A stretch of 64,000 nt of DNA from NCBI RefSeq assembly GCF_014646235.1, contig NZ_BMNB01000015.1, forward strand, positions 1 to 64,000, written 5' to 3'. The notes beneath the pieces were generated by a model. That model saw nothing but the letters and a program-made list of their open reading frames with translations. It did not search any database and had not been told where the DNA came from. Source of the DNA: Micromonospora sonchi (lineage in GTDB: Bacteria > Actinomycetota > Actinomycetes > Mycobacteriales > Micromonosporaceae). Position 1 is the stretch's first letter; every line of letters starts with the position of its first letter. The position numbers were made by a program, and so were the translations under genes. Below, piece by piece: positions 56,036 to 63,216 of this stretch.

Positions 56036-57184
56036 TCACCACTCCGCGTACGAGCCGTCGGGGTGCCGGAAGGTGGGGCTGCGCCAGGCGTGACCCCTCT
56101 TGTCGGCCGCGCGTACCGCCTGCTCGTCGATCTCGATGCCCAGGCCGGGGGCGGTGAGTCGCTGCACGTACCCGTCGACGAAGGCCAGTGGCTGCTGGTC
56201 GACGCAGTAGTCGAGCACCTCGGCGCCGAGGTTGTAGTGGATGCCGATGCTCTGTTCCTGGATCAGGTAGTTCGGCGTGGCGAAGCCGACCTGGAGGCAG
56301 GCGGCCAGGGCGATCGGGCCGAGCGGGCAGTGCGGGGCGAGTTGCACGTCGTACACCTCGGCCAGCGCGGCGATCTTGCGTACCTCGGTGATGCCGCCGG
56401 CGTGCGCGAGGTCCGGCTGGGCCACCGCGATGCCGGCCTGCAGCACCGGCAGGAACTCCTGCCGGCTGTAGAGCCGCTCCCCCGTCGACACCGGGATGGT
56501 GGTGGAGCGGACGAACTCGCCGATCAGGTGGGAGTTCTCCGGCACCACCGGTTCCTCGAGGAACAGCGGCCGGTACGGCTCCAGCAGCGGCGCCACCCGG
56601 CGGGCGTTGGCGAGGGTGAACCGGCCGTGGAAGTCCACGGCCACGTCGCGGTGCTCGCCGAGCACCTCGCGGGCGGCAGCGACCCGCTGCACCACCGCGT
56701 CGAGTTCGGCGACGGAGGCGAGCGGGCTCATCCGGCCGGAGGCGTTCATCTTCACGGCGGTCAGCCCCGCCTCCACCCGTGCGGCGATCTGGTCGCGCAC
56801 CTCGCCGGGCTCGTCACCGCCGACCCAGCCGTAGACGCGGATCCGGTCCCGGACGGGACCGCCGAGCAGTTGGTGCACCGGGGCGCCGTACCGCTTGCCG
56901 GCGATGTCCCACAGCGCCTGGTCGAGGCCGGCGACGGCGCTGGCCAGGATCGGGCCGCCCCGGTAGAAGGAGCCCTTGGTCAGCACCTGCCAGTGGTCCT
57001 CGATGCGCAGCGCGTCCCGGCCGACGAGCAGCTCGCTGAGCTGCTCGACGGCGGTGCGTACGGTCTCGGAGCGGCCCTCGCAGGTCGCCTCGCCCCAGCC
57101 GACCAGCCCGTCGGTGGTCTCCACCCGGACGAAGAGCCAGCGGGGTGCGACGAGGAAGGTCTCGACGCGGGAAATGATGGTCAT
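56036..57184 (-). CDS. dgoD: D-galactonate dehydratase, enolase superfamily
   Basis: Protein of 382 residues, exactly the size of DgoD. RWLFVRVETTDGLVGWGEAT, CEGRSETV, FYRGGPILASAVAGLDQALW, VYGWVGGDEP and VKMNASGRM agree with DgoD; VDFHGRF, LFLEEPV and STGERL hold the three metal ligands, and APHCPLGPIALAA the general acid region. It dehydrates D-galactonate to 2-keto-3-deoxygalactonate. The kinase and aldolase of the same operon could then act on the galactose-configured intermediate too. The operon thus seems to treat two sugar acids with different stereochemistry. Confidence 0.9.
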   Translation of the reverse strand: MTIISRVETFLVAPRWLFVRVETTDGLVGWGEATCEGRSETVRTAVEQLSELLVGRDALRIEDHWQVLTKGSFYRGGPILASAVAGLDQALWDIAGKRYGAPVHQLLGGPVRDRIRVYGWVGGDEPGEVRDQIAARVEAGLTAVKMNASGRMSPLASVAELDAVVQRVAAAREVLGEHRDVAVDFHGRFTLANARRVAPLLEPYRPLFLEEPVVPENSHLIGEFVRSTTIPVSTGERLYSRQEFLPVLQAGIAVAQPDLAHAGGITEVRKIAALAEVYDVQLAPHCPLGPIALAACLQVGFATPNYLIQEQSIGIHYNLGAEVLDYCVDQQPLAFVDGYVQRLTAPGLGIEIDEQAVRAADKRGHAWRSPTFRHPDGSYAEW

Positions 57185-57190
57185 GATCGA

Positions 57191-58006
57191 TCAGCCCTTC
57201 GTCGCGCCCGCGGTGAGTCCGGAGACGATGTACTTCTGCACGAACAGGGCGATGAGCATGATCGGCAGGGTGACCACGGTGGTCGCCGCCATCAGGCCGC
57301 CCCAGTCGATGCTGGCGTAACCGACGAAGTCGAAGATCGCCACGGGCAGGGTCTTCGTGTCCGCGCCGGAGAGCACCAGGGCGAACATGAAGTTGTTCCA
57401 GGAGAAGATGAAGGACAGGATGCCGGCGGTGGCGATGCCCGGCAGGGACAGCGGCAACGTGATCCGGCGGAACGCGCCGATGTGGGTGAGGCCGTCGACG
57501 AGCGCCGCCTCCTCCAACTCCTCCGGCAGGCCGTCGAAGTAGCCCATCATGATGTAGACGATCAGCGGCAGCGAGACGAACATGTGGCTCAGGATCAGCA
57601 CGCTGAAGCCGCCGACCATGCGCAGGTTCGAGAAGACGTAGTACCAGGGCACCAGCAGCGAGACGCCGGGGATGACCCGGGCCATCAGCACCACCAGCGC
57701 CGACTTGCGCATGTTGAACCGGCTCATCGAGTATGCGGCCGGCACGCCGAGCAGCAGCGACAGCATGGTCGCCGCGAAGGCCACCCAGAGGCTGTTGCCG
57801 ATGAACTGGACGTAGTTGGCCTGTTGCAGGACCGTCTCGTAGTTGGTCAGGGTGGGCGTGAAGACCAGCGCCTTGGCGGAGTCGTAGATGTCGACGTTGG
57901 TCTTGAACGACGCGGCGACCATCCAGAGCAGCGGTGCCACCAGCGAGAGCACCACGATCACCAGTGCCACCGCGCGGAACACCCGGAACCCGGTGCGTGG
58001 CTTCAT
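57191..58006 (-). CDS. Sugar ABC permease, MalG type
   Basis: Protein of 271 residues with six membrane segments. EAA loop at GLPEELEEAALVDGLTHIGA FRRITLPL (near residue 170). It is the inner-membrane subunit of an importer together with the permease at 58003 and the binding protein at 59021. The ATG overlaps the stop of the MalF-type gene (ATGA). The operon has no ATPase gene; actinobacteria often use one shared MsiK ATPase for several such importers. Confidence 0.9.
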   Translation of the reverse strand: MKPRTGFRVFRAVALVIVVLSLVAPLLWMVAASFKTNVDIYDSAKALVFTPTLTNYETVLQQANYVQFIGNSLWVAFAATMLSLLLGVPAAYSMSRFNMRKSALVVLMARVIPGVSLLVPWYYVFSNLRMVGGFSVLILSHMFVSLPLIVYIMMGYFDGLPEELEEAALVDGLTHIGAFRRITLPLSLPGIATAGILSFIFSWNNFMFALVLSGADTKTLPVAIFDFVGYASIDWGGLMAATTVVTLPIMLIALFVQKYIVSGLTAGATKG

Positions 58007-58950
58007 CGGCCGGCCCCCTTACGTCGGGCGGTGAGCGCCCACATCGAACCGATGATGATCAGGAAGAACAGGATCAGCACCGTTGAGGAGAGGCCGTACT
58101 CGTTGTAGTCGAAGCTCAGGCCGTAGGCGTACACGTTGAGGGTCTCCACCTCGTGGAAGGAACCGCCGCCGCGGCCCTTGGTGGCGTAGAGGATGTCGAA
58201 GGTCTTCAGCGCGTCGATGCCGCGCAGCAGGACCGCGACGATCACCGTGGGCATCAGCAGCGGCAGGGTGACGTGCCGGAAACGCTGCCAGGCGCTGGCG
58301 CCGTCGATCATCGCCGCTTCCTGCGGCTCGTCGGAGAGCGAGGTCAGCCCGGCGAGCAGGATCAGCACCACCATCGGCGTCCACTGCCAGATGTCGATGA
58401 AGATGGTGGTGGGCAGCGCGGTGTGCTGACCGGCCAGCCACGGCTGCGGGCCGATACCGACCCAACCCAGCACCTGGTTGGCCATACCGATGTTGGGGTC
58501 GAAGATGAGCCGCCACATCATGCCGACGGCCACCGGGGTGGCGACCAGCGGCAGCAGGATGGCGACCCGGACCCATTTCTCGCCCCGGAACGGTCGCCAC
58601 AGCAGCAGGGCGATCGCCATGCCGAGGACGACCTCGAAGAAGAGCGCGACGCCGGTGAACGCGGCGGTCCGCCCCACGGCGGGCCAGAACCGGGCGGTGT
58701 CGCTGAGCACGTCGAGGTAGTTGCGGAAGCCGATGAACTCCGACTCGGCGCGGACCGATCCCGAGGAGTCGGTGAGGCTGAGGTAGAGCGTCCAGGCGAG
58801 CGGAAAGATGATCAGGGCGGCGACGAAGGCCATGGCCGGGGCCGCGAAGAGCCACTTGCGATGGTGGTTGACCCAACGCGCCCAACCGGGCGTGTCGGGC
58901 ATGGCGGCGGCGCCGCGGGCGGCCCTGCTGGGTGCGGTGACTGCTGGCAT
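58003..58950 (-). CDS. Sugar ABC permease, MalF type
   Basis: Protein of 315 residues with six membrane segments after a polar N-terminus. WLFAAPAMAFVAALIIFPLA is helix 1; the EAA loop is SDEPQEAAMIDGASAWQRFR; the tail FNEYGLSS-like stretch (FDYNEYGLSSTVLILFFLII) precedes the last helix. It pairs with the MalG-type permease just downstream. Expected cargo is a sugar acid or oligosaccharide containing it, judged from the catabolic genes in the same operon. Confidence 0.9.
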   Translation of the reverse strand: MPAVTAPSRAARGAAAMPDTPGWARWVNHHRKWLFAAPAMAFVAALIIFPLAWTLYLSLTDSSGSVRAESEFIGFRNYLDVLSDTARFWPAVGRTAAFTGVALFFEVVLGMAIALLLWRPFRGEKWVRVAILLPLVATPVAVGMMWRLIFDPNIGMANQVLGWVGIGPQPWLAGQHTALPTTIFIDIWQWTPMVVLILLAGLTSLSDEPQEAAMIDGASAWQRFRHVTLPLLMPTVIVAVLLRGIDALKTFDILYATKGRGGGSFHEVETLNVYAYGLSFDYNEYGLSSTVLILFFLIIIGSMWALTARRKGAGR

Positions 58951-59020
58951 CAGATCTCCGTGGTGGGGAGGCCGGGCGGGGGTGGCGGGGCGGCAACCCG
59001 CACCACCCCCGCGATCGGGT

Positions 59021-60310
59021 TTAGCGGGCCTCGTCGTCCAGGAACTTCTGGAACGCCTCGTGCGCGGTGTCGGCCGAGGCCGCGGCGTCCTTGCCGGTGA
59101 TGGCGTCGACGATCGGCTGTCCGACGATCTCCCGGGCCTGCGCCACCCGCTCGACCAGCGGCCGGTCGTGGCCCACGCCGTTGGCGAGGCTCACCGTGAT
59201 CGCGTCGGCCATGTCCTTCGGGTAGGTGGCGATGCCCTCCGGGTTCTCCCAGACGGAGGTACGCGCACCGGGCACGCCGGCCTTCTGCTGCGTCAGCGTC
59301 TGCTCCTTGCCGGCCGCCCACTCGATGAACTTCCAGGCGTTGGTCTGGTTCTTCGAGGCGTCGTTGACGGCAAGGCCCCAGGAGGGGACGTTGTACGGCT
59401 TCGAGCCGGCCGGTCCGGTCGGGAACGGCGCGAACCCGACGGTCTCGGAGACCTTCGACTTGGCAGGGTCGGTGGCGTTCTTGTAGAGCGAGTTGGCCTC
59501 CGGGTAGAAGGCGGCCTGGCCCTGGGTGAAGATCGCCATCGCCTCCGACCAGCTCATGTCGGTGCTGATGTTGGCCGGCCCGTGCTCGCGCAGCATGCCG
59601 CCGTAGTAGGCGTACGCCTGCTTGGCGGCGTCGCTGTTGACGGCGGACTTGCCCGATTCGTCGACGAAGTCGCCGCCGAAGCTGAACAGGAAGCTGGAGA
59701 ACTGGGTGACGGCCGCGGCCTTACCGGTGCGGGCGACGAAGCCAGCCACGCCCGGGTTGTCCGCCTGGATCTTCGCGGCCTGGGTCTTCAGCTCGTCGAG
59801 CGTCTGCGGCGGGGCGGTGAAGCCGGACTTCTCCAGCAGGTCCTTGCGGTAGTAGAGCACCTGCTGCTCGGTGATGATCGGGATACCGACCACCTTCTCC
59901 TCGTAGGTGGTGGAGCCCAGCGGCGCCGCCTGGAAGTCCCCGAGGTCGAAGTCGCCGCTCTCCTTCGCCTTGTCGGTCAGGTCGGCGAGGTACTTGTTCT
60001 TGGCGAACAGCCGGCCTTCCTGCAGCGGCCGGTACATCATCACGTCGATGTCGCTGGAGCCGGCGTTGAGCTTGACGTTGTACTGGTCCGAGAGCTGGTC
60101 CTCGCCGAGCTGGGTCACCTCGACCTTGAGGCCGCTCTGCTTCTCGAACTCCGGCAGCGCCTTGCGGATGTTCTCGGTCCAGACGTGGTTCACCAACGTC
60201 ACCCGAACGGTGTCCGAGGCACCGCTGTCGTCACCACCGCCGCCACAGGCGGACAGCGTCATGGCGGCCACAACCGCCAGAGATGTCCCAATTTTCGATC
60301 GACGTCCCAC
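59021..60310 (-). CDS. Sugar ABC solute-binding lipoprotein
   Basis: Protein of 429 residues. Signal peptide with lipobox TLSAC, lipidated Cys at residue 22, followed by a GGGGDD spacer. Family 1 sugar-binding protein blocks: SSDIDVMMYRPLQEGRLFAK, GIPIITEQQVLYYRKDLLEK, MSWSEAMAIFTQGQAAFYPE, PSWGLAVNDASKNQTNAWKF. It captures the substrate outside the membrane and hands it to the two permeases. It is the first gene of the operon; its promoter at 60391-60420 lies back to back with the FadR-type regulator gene. Confidence 0.9.
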   Translation of the reverse strand: MGRRSKIGTSLAVVAAMTLSACGGGGDDSGASDTVRVTLVNHVWTENIRKALPEFEKQSGLKVEVTQLGEDQLSDQYNVKLNAGSSDIDVMMYRPLQEGRLFAKNKYLADLTDKAKESGDFDLGDFQAAPLGSTTYEEKVVGIPIITEQQVLYYRKDLLEKSGFTAPPQTLDELKTQAAKIQADNPGVAGFVARTGKAAAVTQFSSFLFSFGGDFVDESGKSAVNSDAAKQAYAYYGGMLREHGPANISTDMSWSEAMAIFTQGQAAFYPEANSLYKNATDPAKSKVSETVGFAPFPTGPAGSKPYNVPSWGLAVNDASKNQTNAWKFIEWAAGKEQTLTQQKAGVPGARTSVWENPEGIATYPKDMADAITVSLANGVGHDRPLVERVAQAREIVGQPIVDAITGKDAAASADTAHEAFQKFLDDEAR

Positions 60311-60390
60311 GTCCGTCTCTCCTTCTGTTCTGGCCAGCGCCTCGGGGGGACGGGGCGCAAGTCGGCCGGTTACATCCGCTTATCGTCCGG

Positions 60391-60420
60391 ATGCTAGGCC
60401 GATAAAGCAGACTTATACAA
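60391..60420 (-). promoter_or_regulatory. Promoter of the sugar-acid operon
   Basis: On the minus strand TTGTAT (60415-60420), 18-bp spacer, TAGCAT (60391-60396). The -35 region includes CTTATACAAG, nearly palindromic, which could be the operator for the divergent GntR-family regulator. Both promoters overlap here. Confidence 0.55.
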
Positions 60421-60437
60421 GAGGTAGACCCAACTGA

Positions 60438-60443
60438 TATGAT
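60438..60443 (+). promoter_or_regulatory. Leaderless -10 box (TATGAT) of the regulator gene
   Basis: It is 7 nt before the GTG at 60451. It overlaps an in-frame ATG at 60439, so that ATG is unlikely to be the start. Confidence 0.5.
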
Positions 60444-60450
60444 CCAGCCT

Positions 60451-61215
60451 GTGGATCTGACCTCACCAGGGGTGGCAGCACCCGTCCAGGCCGCCCCTGC
60501 CGAGGCCGGGCTGCACGGACGCGTCCTCGACCACCTCGGCACCGCCATCTGCGGTGGTGAACTGGCCGCGGGAGCCGTGCTCAACATCGACGAACTGGTC
60601 GACCGCTACGCGGTGTCCCGCTCGGTGATCCGCGAGGTGCTGCGGGTGCTCGCGTCGATGGGCTTCATCGAGACCCGCCGGCGGGTCGGCGTCCTGATCC
60701 GCCCGGCCCGCGACTGGAACGTCTTCGATCCCCAGGTCATCCGGTGGCGGCTGGCCTCGGCCGGGCGCATCGCCCAACTGCGCTCGATCACCGAGCTGCG
60801 TACCGCAGTGGAGCCGCACGCCGCCTGGCTCGCCGCCCACCGGATCAGCCACGACGACGCCAGCGACCTGGTCGGCCTCGCCGCCAAGATGTGGGCCGCC
60901 GGCAAGGCCGGCGATGATCAGCGCTTCCTCAGCCTGGACATCGAGTTCCACTGTGGGGTGCTGCGCGCCTCCGGCAACGAGATGTTCGTCAAGCTCCAGG
61001 ACCTGGTCGCCGAGGTGCTAACCGGCCGCCACCACTACCACCTGATGCCGCGCCATCCGCACGAGGAAGCACTCCAGCGGCACGCCGCCGTCGCCCAGGC
61101 GATCCAACGCGGCGACGGCGACGGGGCCCGCCGCGCCATGGTGCAGATCATGGAACACGCCTTCGACGAGATGTCCTCGATCTGGGAGCAGAACCTCAAC
61201 CCGCACCCGGCCTGA
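60451..61215 (+). CDS. GntR-family regulator, FadR/FCD subfamily
   Basis: Protein of 254 residues. N-terminal winged helix: ELAAGAVLNIDELVDRYAVS, RSVIREVLRVLASMGFIETR. C-terminal all-helical FCD domain with metal-binding Asp and His residues (SLDIEFHCGVLRASGNEMF, GRHHYHLMPRHPHEEALQRH). FCD regulators bind small acids; known members sense galactonate, gluconate or uronates. It is divergent from the sugar-acid operon and should repress it until the acid is present. The GTG start at 60451 follows a leaderless -10 box; the ATG at 60439 lies within that box. Confidence 0.9.
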   Translation: MDLTSPGVAAPVQAAPAEAGLHGRVLDHLGTAICGGELAAGAVLNIDELVDRYAVSRSVIREVLRVLASMGFIETRRRVGVLIRPARDWNVFDPQVIRWRLASAGRIAQLRSITELRTAVEPHAAWLAAHRISHDDASDLVGLAAKMWAAGKAGDDQRFLSLDIEFHCGVLRASGNEMFVKLQDLVAEVLTGRHHYHLMPRHPHEEALQRHAAVAQAIQRGDGDGARRAMVQIMEHAFDEMSSIWEQNLNPHPA

Positions 61216-61248
61216 TCCCGGGGCCAACAGCGCCCTGATCTTGCCGCG

Positions 61249-61254
61249 TACGAT
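61249..61254 (+). promoter_or_regulatory. Leaderless -10 box (TACGAT)
   Basis: It is 7 nt before the ATG at 61262, chosen start of the maltokinase-cap-like gene. Confidence 0.45.
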
Positions 61255-61261
61255 GCGGCGC

Positions 61262-61891
61262 ATGGCCTTGCTGCACCGCGCGGACATCCGTCCCACCAAA
61301 CTGGAACTGTTGGCGACCTGGCTGCCCGGCCGTGACTGGTACCAGGGCGACACCGACGCCGAGGTGGCGCGTGTGGCCGCGTACCGGTTCGACGACCCGG
61401 CCGGAGAGGTCGGCATCGAGACGCTGCTCGTCCGCGCCGGCGCCGGCCCGGTCCACCAGGTGCCGCTGACCTACCGTGGGGCACCGCTGCCCGGTGCCGA
61501 GGAGTGGCTGGTGGGCACCATGGAGCACTCGGTGCTGGGCACCCGCTGGATCTATGACGCCTGCGGCGACCCGGTCTACGCCGCCGCGCTGGCCAACGCC
61601 GTCCTCGCCGGTAGCGGCCAGGCGGAGGAGTACTTCGAGGTCGACGGCGAGCGCAAGGTACGCCCGCCCAACATGGACATCGCCACCGACGCCGCCGGCG
61701 AGACCGAGGTCCCGGCCGTGGGGGCGGTGCGACGAGTGGAGCAGGGCGACCCGACGCTGATCGTCACCGACACCGTCGAGCTGGCCGTGGTCCGGCGTCC
61801 CGGCAGCATCGGCGCCGCCCTGGCCGGGGCCACGCTGACCGGCACCTGGGACGGCACCAGCGCCCCACTGGCGTACGCCTCGGTGCGCTGA
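61262..61891 (+). CDS. Maltokinase N-terminal cap-like protein
   Basis: Protein of 209 residues resembling the N-terminal cap domain of actinobacterial maltokinases as a stand-alone protein: ALLHRADIRPTKLELLATWL, PLTYRGAPLPGAEEWLVGTM, EHSVLGTRWIYDACGDPVY, TWDGTSAPLAYASVR. The kinase domain is absent. Such single-cap proteins are frequent in Actinobacteria and of unknown role. Cytosolic. The ATG at 61262 is preceded by a leaderless box; in-frame codons upstream add residues without homology. Confidence 0.8.
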   Translation: MALLHRADIRPTKLELLATWLPGRDWYQGDTDAEVARVAAYRFDDPAGEVGIETLLVRAGAGPVHQVPLTYRGAPLPGAEEWLVGTMEHSVLGTRWIYDACGDPVYAAALANAVLAGSGQAEEYFEVDGERKVRPPNMDIATDAAGETEVPAVGAVRRVEQGDPTLIVTDTVELAVVRRPGSIGAALAGATLTGTWDGTSAPLAYASVR

Positions 61892-62017
61892 CGGCCCGAC
61901 CGGGCAGGCCGCGCGTACCGGCCTCGGCGTCAATCTGGCACGCGACGGCGCGACGACGGGCACTTTGACCTGGGAGGATTTCTCGCCGAGCGGGTGAGAC
62001 GGTCCGGCTGGCGCTTC

Positions 62018-62130
62018 TCAGCCGTTGACGGAGAACGAGTTGGTGGTGCGTCCCAGGTGTGCCCCGTTACGGTGGCCCGGATCTGGTAGGTGCCCAGCGG
62101 ACCGACCGGGCCGTACTGTTCATCCACAGC
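62018..62130 (-). pseudogene. Relic of an extracellular (Ig-like) protein C-terminus
   Basis: Reads GPLGTYQIRATVTG in one frame, then after a one-base shift LGRTTNSFSVNG followed by TGA at 62018. Together this looks like the last beta strands of a bacterial Ig-like or secreted domain broken by a frameshift. No upstream part is found. Confidence 0.4.
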
Positions 62131-62149
62131 ATGGTCTCGTGCGCTGGCT

Positions 62150-62410
62150 CACCCGCCGGCCGATGTGGCGGGTGTACTGACTGGACGCTTGCTTCACCTT
62201 CGCGCGGTAGTGGCCGATCCGCCTCTCGACCTCGGCAACGCGGCCGACCAGGCAATAGCCCTGTCGATCAACGCCGACAACGGCTGGGAGGAGTCATCAA
62301 ACGAATACCACCCGGCGCCTGAACAAATCCTTGAAGCCGCAGGTCAGCAGCTGGAATCCAATTTCGGCACCCTGCAGGGAATAACTGGAATGACGCCCTC
62401 CGCGCCGCCC
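62150..62410 (+). pseudogene. Possible gene fragment, unassigned
   Basis: The open frame reads DLGNAADQAIALSINADNGW, then EESSNEYHPAPEQILEAAGQ and so on, with natural amino-acid composition but no start codon with ribosome site and no conserved ending. I do not recognise the family. Alternatively it is a chance frame. Confidence 0.25.
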
Positions 62411-62451
62411 GAGCGACGCGACGGACGCCACAATAACCAGTTACCGCGGCG

Positions 62452-62859
62452 TTACGCTACGCCCCATCCATGGTTACAATTGGCGTACTGGGTAGGAGAA
62501 CTCCAATATTCGCAAACCTGGACGTGGACGCCGTAACCATCCGAGAAATAGTTACCCTGCACCGAAACACAGTTGCCATTGTTGGATGGATCCTTGACCA
62601 CCACCCCTTGCCCTCCATAATCACCGGCCAGGACCGCCACGATCCCGCGGCCATCGGAGCGGTTGTCGCAAACCGTGATTTTTTCGTACGACGGATACCC
62701 GGACAAATCGGCGTCGAAGAATACTGCACCGCTTCCGCTCGTGGTATAGAGCCAGCCCACGTTCGCAGGCGGCACTGCCGCCTGCGCTTGTGTGGCCATC
62801 CCGAGGATGATTGTCGCGATCGCCGCCATCAACACACTTGATCTCCGCAACCAGCGCAT
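62452..62859 (-). CDS. Small secreted protein of unknown function, lower-GC codons
   Basis: Protein of 135 residues with a clear signal peptide (RSSVLMAAIATIILGMATQA, cleavage after QAQA) and a mature part of about 105 residues rich in Gly, Asn, Tyr and Ser: NVGWLYTTSGSGAVFFDADL, EKITVCDNRSDGRGIVAVLA, NGNCVSVQGNYFSDGYGVHV. Four Cys residues could form two disulfides. Similar small secreted proteins occur in actinomycetes; function unknown. ATG 62859 with GGAG at 5 nt. Codon third positions carry more A/T than neighbours, suggesting recent transfer. Confidence 0.75.
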   Translation of the reverse strand: MRWLRRSSVLMAAIATIILGMATQAQAAVPPANVGWLYTTSGSGAVFFDADLSGYPSYEKITVCDNRSDGRGIVAVLAGDYGGQGVVVKDPSNNGNCVSVQGNYFSDGYGVHVQVCEYWSSPTQYANCNHGWGVA

Positions 62860-63216
62860 ACCTGCTCCATTCTTTGCTCTCTTGAATGGTCGATGTGGGC
62901 CCGACCCCGCATGCCACGGACCTTCCGAGTGCCGCTGGCCAGGCAACTCTCAGTTGTTTGAATCTACGTGCCCGTGGATCGGCGCGCCAGATTCACGGGC
63001 ACCTTGAGGAAAATTTGAGCAATCGGCGCCCGCGCAGAGTCATTGCGTAGTGGGATAACTGCTGGTCACGGCGGCGATGAGGCCATGGGGACGGCGTTGA
63101 AAGGGGGCCCTTCCTTTCGTCTCCTACCGGGGTAGGAGGCGCCGTAGGACGGTTGGTCGGATCTGAGGCTTGAGGTCGGGCGCGGTGGGCGTACGCGCCG
63201 ACCAGCATCTACTGAC
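62860..63216. other. Intergenic region, repeat-bearing
   Basis: 357 bp between divergent genes. Left half is lower in GC; right half has GGGCCC repeat copy 5 (63092-63124). I see no other feature. Confidence 0.4.
63092..63124. repeat. GGGCCC palindromic repeat, copy 5 (single unit)
   Basis: GCGTTGAAAGGGGGCCCTTC followed by CTTTCGTCTCC. It belongs to the same family as the copies at 1302, 2373, 5441 and 17230. Confidence 0.6.

Larger units (their letters stand above)
61892..62451. other. 560-bp patch of gene relics
   Basis: No intact gene. Two pieces with protein-like character are listed separately (62018-62130 minus, 62150-62410 plus). Composition drifts to lower GC from about 62260 onward. 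Confidence 0.4.
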
